DNA from: Laburnicola sp. R22_1
Lineage: Eukaryota > Ascomycota > Dothideomycetes > Pleosporales > Didymosphaeriaceae
Assembly (NCBI GenBank): GCA_014281115.1
Contig: JACONQ010000001.1
Span: 2,790,001 to 2,854,000 of the forward strand
Direction: 5' to 3'
DNA: 64,000 bases
Shown: in pieces, positions 1-10,700 of the stretch
How the letters are laid out: each line of letters begins with the position of its first letter
Position numbering within the stretch: the stretch's first letter is position 1
The notes under the pieces: model-generated
The model's database searches: none
What the model was told of the DNA's origin: nothing
What the model saw: the letters and a program-made list of their open reading frames with translations, nothing else
Made by a program: the position numbers and the translations under genes

Positions 1-720
1 TAGCGCCGTTGTAGACTCTGTCTACCAAGAGAACAAAGCCAAAGAAGACCGCAACTGGCTTAAGAAGCCCATCGTCAACCCTTGCATCGCCCCAGGAATG
101 AGCCGCAAAGTCGAAGTCAACCTACCAAAAGACCATCCCCTCGGAAGCACCGTGACGGTCAACATGACGGGCCCAGCTGTCGGCGCACCGGCGCAATGCC
201 GCGGCATCGCCGAGAAGATACTTGAAAAGGACGCAGAGTGCAAGGTCGCTCCCTGCGCTTTCCGCGGCGTGCACCAGCCCTCCATCGAAAAGACCTTCGC
301 CCGCGAGGACGTATACCTTTTTTCCTACTTCTACGATCGCACAAAACCACTCGGCATGCCCGAATCCTTCTCCCTCAACGAACTCAAGGACCTCACCACC
401 CGCGTCTGCCACGGCGAGAACGCATGGGACGTGTTCCACAGTGTGGAAGGTGCTATAGACGAGCTCAAGGGTCGCCCGGAGTACTGCTTAGATTTGAACT
501 TCCAACTCGCGCTCCTTCATACCGGGTACGAGATGCCCATAGACCGCGAGGTCAAGATCGCGAAGAAGATCAAGGGGAATGAGCTTGGATGGTGTCTGGG
601 CGCCAGGTACGTTTTCCCCGCTTTGGCCAAATTAACAAGTCATGGTGCTAACAAGTGTACAGTCTTCCGCTTCTGGAAAAGGGTTCGGGCTGGCAGTGCA
701 AGATCCACCAGGTCCAATAA
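1..720 (+). CDS. gda1: Golgi guanosine diphosphatase Gda1 (3' part, partial at window start)
   Basis: This is the C-terminal part of a GDA1/CD39-family nucleoside diphosphatase. The enzyme hydrolyses GDP to GMP in the Golgi lumen, which lets GDP-mannose import continue for glycosylation. The frame is open from base 2. Exon 1 ends at 606 and a 56-bp intron (607-662, GTACGT...GTACAG, branch GCTAAC) follows; the last exon is 663-720, ending TAA. The join restores the family's usual C-terminus, from the DLNFQLALLHTGYEMP block through ELGWCLGASLPLL to a short tail. The catalytic ACR1-4 motifs lie upstream, outside the window. The downstream neighbour is convergent. Family call is firm; the 5' part cannot be assessed. 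Confidence 0.93.
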
Positions 721-1349
721 GTCCATGCGATTTTCATCCCCGATTTCCATTTGGTATTCATGATTCTGCTCTTTTTCAGCTGTTGCCAAATTACGGCTTT
801 TTGTTCTGCATTCTTAGGCGTTTGGCAGTCGGCTCGCTCGCGGGAGCGACGTGGGGAAAAGCGTAGCACATCGATCTGGCATATCATGGTAGCTCATGTT
901 TGTTGTGGAGAATTCTGGAATGGCTCGGTCTCATCGACGTTGGGTGTCGTTGATGAGGCGTGTTTAGCTAGTGGTTTGGGAAAAGAATAGAATAGAATAT
1001 CCCCGTATTTGATGGTGTTTTGCTACGGATGTGGGTACACATGCTATGCGGTTTACTTCTGCTACACCTGATGATCAGCGTCTCATGTTAATCGCCAACA
1101 CAAAATGCGAGCTTGCGCTGGGGCTTTGCATTTGGGCGAGACGAGGATTTTGCTAATGCTTATTTTAGCTCAGCATCAATTGTAACCTTGGAACCGTTCT
1201 GCTCACGATCATGATGGGGTCTACCAAGTTTCCACGTCTTGACGTAAAGTCACCCCTCCTGGGCAGGAGTATAAACTGCCTCCACTCATCGGTTTTCGAG
1301 TGGCCCCACTGCGTTCAATTACTGCGTTTTTTCATTGCGTTACGGCGCC

Positions 1350-1365
1350 CACGTGACGTCACGTG
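1350..1365. promoter_or_regulatory. Perfect 16-bp palindrome with two E-boxes and a CRE
   Basis: The sequence CACGTGACGTCACGTG is a perfect palindrome. It nests a TGACGTCA (CRE/bZIP-type) site between two CACGTG (bHLH-type) sites. It sits between convergent genes, not at an obvious promoter. Site identity is read from the bases; binding is inference. Confidence 0.4.
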
Positions 1366-1553
1366 TGCGCCAAGCCCGGAGCGCGTCAAAGTTTTTCCGA
1401 CGCCTCCCCCAGCTTCCGAGACAACCTATTGTCCTCAACTTTGGTATCCATAGACCATAGGATCGACTACCTCATCAGCATAAGGGGCCGATTTGCACGT
1501 GCTAACAAACAGTCCCAACCCAACCTATCTCCAAGCTGCTTTACCTTTTTCAA

Positions 1554-1622
1554 TGCGTTTTCAGCACACCCACAGCTTTCCCTTAGAGCGTTATACCGTA
1601 TACCAAAAGGTCTGCGATGTTT
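1554..1622 (+). repeat. Dispersed repeat family R1, diverged copy
   Basis: About 70 bp share a pattern with copies at 20432-20501 (reverse) and 40882-40960. The pattern is GCGTTTT, CAGCAC.CC, CAGCTTTCC, then GCGTTATACCGTRTACC.AAAG. This copy is the most diverged (GTATACCAAAAGG for GTGTACCGAAAGT). No terminal repeats or target duplications were recognised. Confidence 0.55.
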
Positions 1623-1797
1623 CTCTCCCAGACGTAAAGTCACATATCGTCAAAAGTCAGCCAACTTTGATTCAACATTCAGGGTATCTCAATACGAACA
1701 AGCACAACAAGTAAAAGCTAAAAATAAGATGAGGAAGCCGTCCAAAATGCCTGGTCCACGCATCTGAACCCTTCTCCCCAACCATCCCCCACCCCCC

Positions 1798-3804
1798 CTA
1801 AAACGACCCAATATTCCCCCTCGTATACAAAGTCTGCCTCTTCCTAAGCTCCCTCCCCTTCCCCCTCCCCTCCTCCCTCCTCAACCCCATCGCAATCCCA
1901 ATCCCATCCCTCACCCCCAACGGCCCCGCCCTCCTCTTCGCCGCCTTCAACCGCCTCCCATTCCGCAACTTCTTCGCCTGCCTCCAAATGCGCTGACTCA
2001 TCAACACCAGCATCGTAACCAGCATAACGGGGACAGCGATGACCCAAAAAAAGGCATCGCTATTGTGGTGGACGGCGTCGAAGCGGTTGAAATTCTGACC
2101 AAAGTAGCCGACGAGGAACGTCAGCGGGAGGAAGAAGATGGTCACGGCGGTGAGGATCTTCATCGACTCGTTTTGGTAGGCGCCCATCATGTTGAAGATG
2201 AGGTCGATGAGGTTGTCGGCTGCGCGGCGCATCTGGTCGAGCGAGGCCGTGATCATGATGCAGTGGTCTTCGACGTCGCCGAGGTACGTGTGTGCGAGGG
2301 GGGAGATGGTGATGGAGGAGATTGTTTTGCGGGTGGGGATGTGCGGGGTGGAGGTGCTGAGGGTGGGGTCGGATTTGTGGTCGCGGAGGGCGTTGATGAG
2401 GGAGATGATGGGCTGGATTGTGTTTCGCAGGATGGCGATTTCCGAGGTGAGGATGTAGAGTTGTTGCGAGTGGTGAATGTCGGGGATAACTCGGAGGACG
2501 TCTAGTTCGAGCTCGCCCATTGCGTCTTCGTAGGCGGCGGCGACGGGGATGGCGAGGTCGATGATGGCGTCGATGATGGCTTGGCAGATCATGCTGCCGT
2601 CGGCGCTGCGCCGGAGGATCGTGTCTTCGGTGGTGAGCCGTTTGACGATGGGCTCTTCGACTTCGGGCGCGCTGTGCTCGAAGAAGGAAATCACCGTGTT
2701 GTCCTTGCAGAGGAAGATGCAGACTTGCTCTACGCTCACGGCAAGTTTGCGGCGTATGAGGGATGAGTGTTGTTCCATGTAGATGGTGCGATCGATGTTT
2801 GGCCCTCCCCGATATCGTTGAAGAGTTCGGATTTGGGCCGCATGCTGACCTTTCATGCGGACGCGTGAGCTGCCAGCGCCGTCCAGGTCGTAAGCCTTCT
2901 CCTGATCCGGTTGTACCCAGGAGCGGTCGACGCGGGCGGGGTTGTTATCATTTGTTTTGGGACGGAAAGCGCCCTTTACTCGGTCGACGAAAGTCTGGGA
3001 TTTCTTCAGCCCTCGTGCGTGAGGATGCGTGTATTCCTCGTCGTCCGACTCGGATTCGCTGTCTGAATCATCGTCCGGTATGCGGACCAGCTTCGAGAGG
3101 GTCAACAGCACTGAGCTTTGTTAGTTATGTGTGGTACTACCTGGCGTGACTGTTCAATGTCGCATTCGCAGCAGTTCCGACTTACAGAAGGCTTGATCCG
3201 AATACCAGTCCGCCTTCGTTCGCCCTCTAGTGTTCATCAAATCCTCGATTGCCAGCCTGTGCAGCGAATGGTAGTTTCCCAGCGTCCGGATGACGTCAAA
3301 ACTAAGGCCATTAACATTAATCCAGCGACATCGCGAGGCGTCGTTGGGCTTGTCCTGCAGAAAGCCCTCTAGCGTATCATTGCTCAGCTCCGCGCAATCG
3401 AATCCTTCGTCAGAGAAGTCGACTACGGTAATTTCGCAGGCTTCGACAAGATTGCTGTAATTGTCCTCGGGCTCCTTGTTCGTATCCACACCCGGTTCGG
3501 CGCCAGGCTGTTCCCACGCTCTCCGTCCTATGGTGCGGGGAGACTGATAATGACGCACCGTGTTCGAGCGCGTCGGTCGCCGCCTCAGGGCAGAATCGAA
3601 GGAGAGGGCCGGAGAGGGGATAGTAGAACCATCCGCCGTCGCGGAGAGTTGGCTTGACGAACGGCCGCGAGTCTGTGTCTCCATGGATGTGTCCACCTGG
3701 AGACGCGGCATGTCTGCAGGGCCGCGCGCATCTCGTGGGGAGCTGGGCGCGGCGAAGTCGAGGACCTTGGGATCGTTGTCGTTTGGCTCTGTGGGTGTCG
3801 TCAT
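1798..3804 (-). CDS. CorA-like divalent cation transporter, 643 aa
   Basis: This is a membrane ion channel of the CorA superfamily (Mg2+/Co2+ transport). Two exons on the minus strand, 3804-3186 and 3110-1798, are joined across a 75-bp intron (GTAAG donor, CTAAC branch, CTCAG acceptor). The N-terminal ~120 residues are Ser/Pro-rich and probably disordered. A large cytoplasmic domain follows, with an acidic stretch just after the splice. The C-terminus has two adjacent membrane segments ([20 protein letters not shown] and [18 protein letters not shown]). The signature after the first helix reads GQN, not the canonical GMN, a variant seen in fungal CorA-like proteins. A basic tail follows. The metal specificity cannot be read from sequence. 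It shares a divergent promoter region with samB. Confidence 0.88.
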
Positions 3805-4814
3805 TGCGATTTAGGGATGCAGTCGCGACTGCGATGCAAATTGGTAGGGAGGAGTAGGATGGGGCCAAAGAGGGTCGTGGTGGTGGAGCGCCATGAGCAG
3901 CGGCGCGCCCCTGGCTGCAGTGAGCTGGCCGTGCAGCATATACGACGCAAATTTCAAAATGCGATTCAGCTGCAAGCCCAAGTTTGACACCAGGGAGGCC
4001 TTGCCATGGGATGTTTGCTAGATTCGGGTCGAGGTAGCGCCGGGCTCTGTAGCCGCGTAGCGCATGGTATTCATGTACGAGTAGTCTACCGCTGCGAATG
4101 TATACCTTGCTAGGTAGGTACCTAGGTAGTGTGCAGTGCACGTGAAATCCTTCCCGATGCGCTGGCGTCCCAACCCAGCTGCGCCTTCAACGCCTCGAGT
4201 CCACGGGATGTCTGATGTGAGGGCCAGTCGCCACTTCGACCACATGTCGACCGGGCTCGACCCGCTGTCCGTCACCGAACATCCGTCTTATTACAGTGGT
4301 GTGGTGAATGCCTGATTGGGCGACGCGGAGAGGCGCCAAGCAACTCCACCTCGCCGCCCTCAAGCACTCCGTTCTCCTTCCCTCCCCGTTCCACTCACCC
4401 CAAGTACATGTAGTCTCATCACCACATAGATATCCCGTCCGCCCTCACCCTACTGCCGCTGCCACTGCCTGGCCCTGAGCGAGCCCGCCGCCGCTCTGCG
4501 CGCTTCCTTCTCGAGCGCCACCCACCGCCCGGCCCTTGCAACAACGCATAGCAGCCTCCCACCCACCGTCTCGACACCCCTTTCGCGGCCCCGCCCTGCA
4601 CCCGCCCTGCCCCCGCCCTGCCCTCGCCCTGCCCTCACCGTGCTACGCACCCTGCAGCCCGATTGTCTACCGCGCCTCGGTCTACCGCATAGTCGGCTTC
4701 TTTGACGTGCTCCACTAGCCCTTTCCTGCCGCAGCCACGCTTCGCCCGCGGCGCTTGGCTTCACCCACCTCGACAGCCGCCCTCCGTCCACGACAGCACG
4801 AGACCATAGCAACC
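3805..4814. promoter_or_regulatory. Divergent promoter region between CorA-like gene and samB
   Basis: About 1 kb separates two divergent start codons. It contains a nested AGGTAGGTACCTAGGTAG run (about 4110-4128) and a pyrimidine-rich array of CCGCCCTG-type units (about 4590-4637) in the likely samB 5' UTR. No ORF here has family support. Confidence 0.5.
4590..4637 (+). repeat. Short C-rich tandem repeat (CCGCCCTG units)
   Basis: About five imperfect units of CGCCCTGC run consecutively in the presumed 5' leader of samB. Such CT-rich tracts are common just upstream of start codons in filamentous fungi. Function is inference. Confidence 0.5.
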
Positions 4815-6650
4815 ATGCGTGAGGTCAACTTCAGCATCCCGAGCGCGAACAAGGCATCGGTCGGCATCACCACCGCCCTCTACGACCGGCGCGCGCTCGA
4901 CTGCACCTCGACGCTGCCGCTCATCAACTCGCTCAACCACCTCGCATACCTCACCACGTCCTCGGCCCGGATACGCGACATCCTCACCGTCGATGGCGGC
5001 ATCGAGCGGCTGATATGCATCCTCAAGGAGGGCAGGAGCAAGGACATGATGGACATGTGGAAGTGGAACCTGGCTTTTCAGTGCATCTTCAACATTGGCG
5101 TGCGCGGCTCCGAGAACGTCAGGACACGCGTGGTCGAGGCCGACATGGTGCCTGTCATTGCTACCATCCTGGACAACTACATCAAGGTCGTGGACAAGTG
5201 CAGAGAGCGAGCGGAAGCAGATTTGCGCCGAAACGCTCGTCTCGGACCCTCGAGCCGTCATCACTCATCGCGGTCGGGCGACGTCGCATCCAGCTCAGGA
5301 CACAGGGCTGAACGCACCCGTCGCGCCATTCCCCCTCCCATCGAGATCCCCCAGGCCTTCAGCCAAGCGCCTTTGGAGTCGCAGAATGGCGACATTACCT
5401 CCACTCCAGCTTTTTCTTCGAGCTCACCGCCTGAGCGAACCTCGTTTACCCGTGGCCGTCCACCTCATCACCATCACCACCGCAGCCATGAAAACAGAGG
5501 GCAGCTGTTTGGTGCCGTCGGCACGAATACGCGCACCATCGGCCAGCCGCTCGTATCTGCTCTGCCGAGCATGGAGACAACCGAAACCTTTACATTGAGG
5601 CCCGTGCGAGATGCAGATCGGTTGCCGTCCATGCTTCCTGCCTTGCAGGGGGAGATCACTTCCCAACCCGAGTCCCCTACAACGCCGAACGCTCCACAAG
5701 CTCGCCAGGGGAGCCCTCGCGCCGCCATTGGACGAGCCCGTCGCCGCCCATCAATTCGTCACCAGTTGTCATTGTCTGGCGAGTCTGACGTTGACGCACA
5801 CCAAGATGATCTCTCTGCAGAGGCACCTACAGCGGCTGGTACCGCTCTGAATGAGCCGATTGTGGGCATCCAGAACAACGATATTATCCTTCCAGACATT
5901 GACGACAATGCGGAAATGCTCGATGCAGGAGCGACACCGGTACCCATTGCAGCACCCTCGGATACTACAGACGAAAACCACGAGACGTTTAATATAACTC
6001 ATCGTCCAGCTTTGGATGGAAGCCTGATTAACCCGCAGACGAACACACCTATCGGCGGCTTTTCGCCTGTCCAGCCAGCGATTAATGTGGTAAACACCAA
6101 CCCTCCTCCGCCGTGGTATCAACGCCATAGCCAGGACCGCACTGCTACAGCTGGCGCACTTGCTGCCATGCCGCGAGACGAAGATGTTTTGATGTCACTG
6201 CAATTGCTTGCCTACGTTTCCAAGTACTGTAACTTGCGTTCCTATTTCCAGAAATCACATCTAGTGCCCAAGCTCAAGATTGGCAGTGACCTGCAGCTGC
6301 TGGATGGCGAGGCTGCTAGCCCTACGCCAATGGCGGAGGACGAAGAAGAGTTGGAGGAATACGAGCTCCCAGACGATTTCAACATTTTCCCACTTGTGGA
6401 AAAGTTTACCGTGCGCCACCACACGTCCGACATGCAGTACTGGGCCAGCGTAGTCATGCGTAACCTGTGCAGAAAAGACGATTCGCGGGGGGGTATACGC
6501 CAGTGCGCGTACTACCAATGTGGCAAGTGGGAAGAGTACACACGACAGTTCGCCAAGTGTCGCCGCTGCCGACGAACAAAATACTGCAGCAAGGAGTGCC
6601 AGAAAAGCGCGTGGGTCTATCACCGACACTGGTGCGTAGCAGCAAACTAG
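4815..6650 (+). CDS. samB: MYND zinc-finger protein samB/Mub1, 611 aa
   Basis: This is an ortholog of Aspergillus samB and yeast Mub1. In yeast, Mub1 works with the Ubr2 ubiquitin ligase to degrade the proteasome regulator Rpn4; in Aspergillus samB affects morphogenesis. The gene is a single exon. I chose the ATG at 4815, although the frame is open from 4755, because the family begins MREVNFSIP. The N-terminal ~135 residues are the conserved armadillo-like part. The middle (about 140-480) is a variable Ser/Pro-rich region with a His run. The last ~45 residues are the MYND finger, with paired cysteines (CAYYQC, CRRC, YCSKECQ) and a final HRHWC. Identification is strong. Confidence 0.93.
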   Translation: MREVNFSIPSANKASVGITTALYDRRALDCTSTLPLINSLNHLAYLTTSSARIRDILTVDGGIERLICILKEGRSKDMMDMWKWNLAFQCIFNIGVRGSENVRTRVVEADMVPVIATILDNYIKVVDKCRERAEADLRRNARLGPSSRHHSSRSGDVASSSGHRAERTRRAIPPPIEIPQAFSQAPLESQNGDITSTPAFSSSSPPERTSFTRGRPPHHHHHRSHENRGQLFGAVGTNTRTIGQPLVSALPSMETTETFTLRPVRDADRLPSMLPALQGEITSQPESPTTPNAPQARQGSPRAAIGRARRRPSIRHQLSLSGESDVDAHQDDLSAEAPTAAGTALNEPIVGIQNNDIILPDIDDNAEMLDAGATPVPIAAPSDTTDENHETFNITHRPALDGSLINPQTNTPIGGFSPVQPAINVVNTNPPPPWYQRHSQDRTATAGALAAMPRDEDVLMSLQLLAYVSKYCNLRSYFQKSHLVPKLKIGSDLQLLDGEAASPTPMAEDEEELEEYELPDDFNIFPLVEKFTVRHHTSDMQYWASVVMRNLCRKDDSRGGIRQCAYYQCGKWEEYTRQFAKCRRCRRTKYCSKECQKSAWVYHRHWCVAAN

Positions 6651-7713
6651 GCTGGCGGACGACAATTTTTTTTTCAACATCATCATTGGGTGCACGTTTT
6701 ATCTACAGTCGCATATTGCAAGGCGCTCGGATTCATATTCTCGACCATTCCATACTTAATGAAGCGACACGACCCGGATACCATCGCGCACTACATATTG
6801 CAGACTGCTGGAAGCCTTTGGAAGGAAATCTATTTGGCACTGGGAGCCGGCACTGCTCAGGTTTTTCTATTAGCTGGAGGTAGCGCCACTAATTGCGCCT
6901 TTTTGGAAGGCGATTATATCATATTGCTAGGGGGTATTGCTAGCGGTGGAGGGGAAGGAGGAAAAGGAAGCGAGAAGTGCTTTTCTGCTTAGCCCAAGTA
7001 GTGAAGGCGTGCAATGGAGTTGGGTTTTGGATCATGGTAATGTGTGCGTGCGTGTGAGTGAGTGAATCGTGGCTGGCCGCTTCGCTTCTATCACCTTTTT
7101 TTTTGTTATGATGGCTTGCGCAGCGTTGCGTTGCGTGGGCATGCAAGTTCTCTTTGTCTGTCTCGTTTGTGTATTTTCATTGTACCTCTTGCCTAGATGG
7201 CTCGTGGATGTTTGAAGATGTTCGTCGTGTTAAGATTCTAACCAAGGTCGATGATCTTTTTTTATAAGGTTTGTGTAGGCGTGGTAATTCTATATATTGG
7301 ATGGTTTGGTTCAAGCTGTGTGGGGTTTTTGTGGTTTTTTTGCTGTGGATAAGTGATGTTGGTAGTTTTGAATTGGAGTTGGATGTGTGCTCATGGCCTA
7401 GGTGCGGGCGAATGCATATGCATGTGCAGGTTGTGAGACCTCGGGATGTGGCTTGGAGTCTTGGACGAGAGGGGTATTTGGCTGGGATGATGTGTGGATG
7501 GCTAGCCTGCGGCTTTAAACTAAAAATAGGAAGCCATCCGTTCGTTTCTCCGGGCGACAGGGATCCGGGTCCGTTTCTCGCGTCAGGTGGAGGCAATCCT
7601 CTTGACTTTCGATAGATAGTGAGTGACGGTCATGTATTTCGCCCGAACTTGACCACTAGACCGGACGAAAGCCTCCACTCCGCCCTTTGTCGCATTCCCC
7701 ATGCCTTTCCACC
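6651..7713. other. Intergenic region between samB and flippase
   Basis: This contains the samB 3' UTR and the flippase promoter. Open frames on both strands (for example 6690-6992 and 7177-7596) are low-complexity or have no recognisable family. No RNA gene was recognised. Confidence 0.5.
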
Positions 7714-10700
7714 ATGGCTGGCGATGAGCGCAGGCGGCAGTCCCGCTCTGATGACGAGAGCCTAGCCGCGTCATCCTCGGAGGAGGCTCGTCGCGAACAT
7801 GCACCGCAGAACCCACCCACGGAACCTGCTGCTCAGTCCTCAGCGCCGTCGTTATCGCCGCGACCGTCCGCTGACGTTACTCCGCGTGTACGATTTTCGA
7901 CCGATATTGAACGTCATGGACCACCGCAGTCCTCGAGGCCTACAATCGACGAGGTTGCGCAAGCCGGCAGAGAGGCAATTCCGAAGAGTCGCCCCGGCAC
8001 CGCAGAGCTCACAATAAATACGCACGAGGTGCCGGCAGAAGGCTCGAATCATCCACCGTCCCAAGCCTCGCCGACATCGCCACGCAATGCAAGATCGCCA
8101 CTCTCTCCCACAGCCCGTAACCGCGGCTATTCGTTGCGAAGCGCACTGTTCAAGAAGAAAGTTCATGAGCACACGCGATCGCGAACATCTTCCATCGAGC
8201 TGCAAGAGACAGCCAGATCTTCGAGAGGACCAGTAGGCGCCGGGGAAATGGAAGGGCTGAATGACGGGGATACTACAACTAAAGATGGAAATGCTGCCGT
8301 CTCCATCTCTCCTGCCCAGGTTGAGTTTGCAAAGGCGCCGTCATCTCTGGCTGAGAGTAAGCTAGGGAAGGGCCCGATTGCGCTGGCGAATTACAATACG
8401 TGGCTGCAATCCAAAGAGAAGAGATCAGGATACATACGGCAGGCCAAGGCATTTGGAGTGCGGGTTAGGAAGTTCGTTCTTCGAATCAAGGATGTACCAC
8501 CCAGCAAGGATGGGCGACATGTCGACTTGGATCCGTCTCGCAAAGAACCACTAATCGATGAACGGACAAACCAGCCCTACATTCCCAATTGGATACGCTC
8601 CACCCGCTATTCTGCTTGGAATTTCGTACCGCGTCAACTGATTGCTCAGTTCTCAAAATTAGCCAACTTTTACTTTCTTTGTATATCCATTCTTCAGATG
8701 ATACCAGGTCTTAGTACGACAGGAACCTATACGACGCTTGCTCCTTTACTAGTTTTTGTTACCATTGCCATTGCCAAGGAAGGTTATGACGACCTGCGAC
8801 GATACCGACTCGACAAAGCCGAAAATAATCGCGAGGCCAAGGTTTTACGCGCGAGCGGGGCGCCTAGCGCCTATGTAGACGATGTGGAGCAAGGTGCCCC
8901 ATCAAACGAGCAGTTGACGTGGGAATCCATCAAGTGGCAAGACCTCAACGTAGGAGATATCGTCAAGTTGGACCGTAACGACGCTGCCCCGGCTGATTTG
9001 GCTCTATTGCATACGAGTGGAGTGAACAATGTTGCCTACGTGGAAACCATGGCCCTTGACGGAGAGACGAATCTGAAGAGCAAGCAGACAACCGCTTCCA
9101 TGGCCAAAACCATCCACAGCCAGGCCGACATACTCACTTGTGGCGCGCATTTCGTCGTTGAAGACCCCAATCAAGATCTCTACAATTTTGAAGGCAAGGT
9201 TACTGTGGATGACAAGACCGCTCCACTTACTCTCAATGAGATCATCTTCCGAGGCAGTATCCTGAGGAATACTCCGGATGCTGTGGGAATGGTGATATAC
9301 TCTGGTGAAGAGTGCCGCATCCGGATGAACGCGATTAAGAACCCTCGCATTAAAGCTCCCGCATTGCAAACTCTGGTCAACCGTATCGTCATTCTTATCG
9401 TCGTCTTCGTTCTTCTTCTCTCCATCTTCAACACCATCGCCTACAGAATTTGGCGGAGGAATGAGTCGGGCGCGTTCTACCTTTTGGGCCAGTCCGTGCC
9501 ATTCTTTCCGAGTCTGACAGCTTTCATCATCATGTTCAATACCATGATTCCGCTGTCACTATATGTTAGTTTGGAAATCGTCAAAGTATTCCAAATGTAC
9601 TTTCTCCACATTGACATCGACATGTACGACCCGGTGTCGGATACCCCGTGTGAACCCCGAACATCGACTATCAACGAAGAGTTGGGTCAGATTAGTTACA
9701 TCTTTTCTGACAAGACTGGGACGCTCACTGACAATTCTATGAAATTCCGCAAGATGAGTATCGCCGGGGCTTCGTGGCTACATGACGCAGACTTGCAAGA
9801 AACACAGAAAGCGAAGCTTATTCATAAGACAAGAAAGAAGGGAAAACAACCAGCTAGAAAAAGCGTGCGGTCAGCAAAAGACGTACAGTCGCCCGTGGAG
9901 CCCACAACACCGGCTCTCGAAGCCGGCGAGCAAGTTGAAGACACAGTCGAGGAGACTCAGGAAACCAGGTGGAAGTCGTCTGCGAGGCCTGCTAAATCCC
10001 AGCGCGAACTTCTCACACGAGACATGGTGCGCTACATCCAACGCCGACCGCATACTCCGTTCTCAAAGAAAGCTCGCATGTTCCTCCTTTCGCTTGCCCT
10101 CTGTCACACATGTCTTCCAGAAGTTCAAGAGGATGGAAAGACCCATTTCATGGCTTCGTCACCTGATGAGCTCGCACTTGTTCAGGCTGCGCAGGACATG
10201 GGTTTCCTTCTAATCAACCGCGACGTTCATACAATTACCCTTCAGATCGTCCCAACAGAAACAGACGCTGAACCGATCACGGAAATCTATGAGGTTCTTG
10301 ACGTGATTGAATTTTCCAGTAAACGGAAGCGGATGTCGATTATTGTGCGTTTCCCCGATCGCCGTGTATGCGTCCTATGCAAAGGAGCAGATTCAATCAT
10401 CATGCAGCGCCTGAAGCTTGCTACACTCGCCAATAAGAAGATGGTGGAAATTGAAAGTCGCGCAAACAAAAGGAAGGCCTTGGAAGCACAGCATGCAATT
10501 GCACGCATGAGCGAACAGCTAGAACGGAAAAGCAGCGTCGGCGGCCGCAAGAGCAGTGTCGCTGGTCGCAAAAGTTTCTCGCAAGCTGCTCGCGCTAGTC
10601 TCAGCCTGGGAGGAACTTCACTGGGACGGCCCAGTCTGGGAGGACTAGGACGATCGAACAGGAATTCCGTTCAGCCCGTACGTGACGAGGTTGATCAGTG

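Larger units (their letters stand above)
721..1797. other. Convergent intergenic region
   Basis: This ~1.1 kb lies between the 3' ends of two convergent genes. No convincing coding region is seen; the longest open frames have no recognisable family and no splice support. It carries a 16-bp CACGTG/TGACGTCA palindrome, two copies of GACGTAAAGTCAC (about 1240 and 1633), and one copy of a dispersed repeat at 1554-1622. This much promoter-like material between two gene ends is odd and may be transposon debris. Confidence 0.6.

Noticed and set aside
2065..2505. Long open frame antisense to the CorA-like gene
   Set aside because: It is a shadow of GC-rich codon use in the real gene and has no family features.
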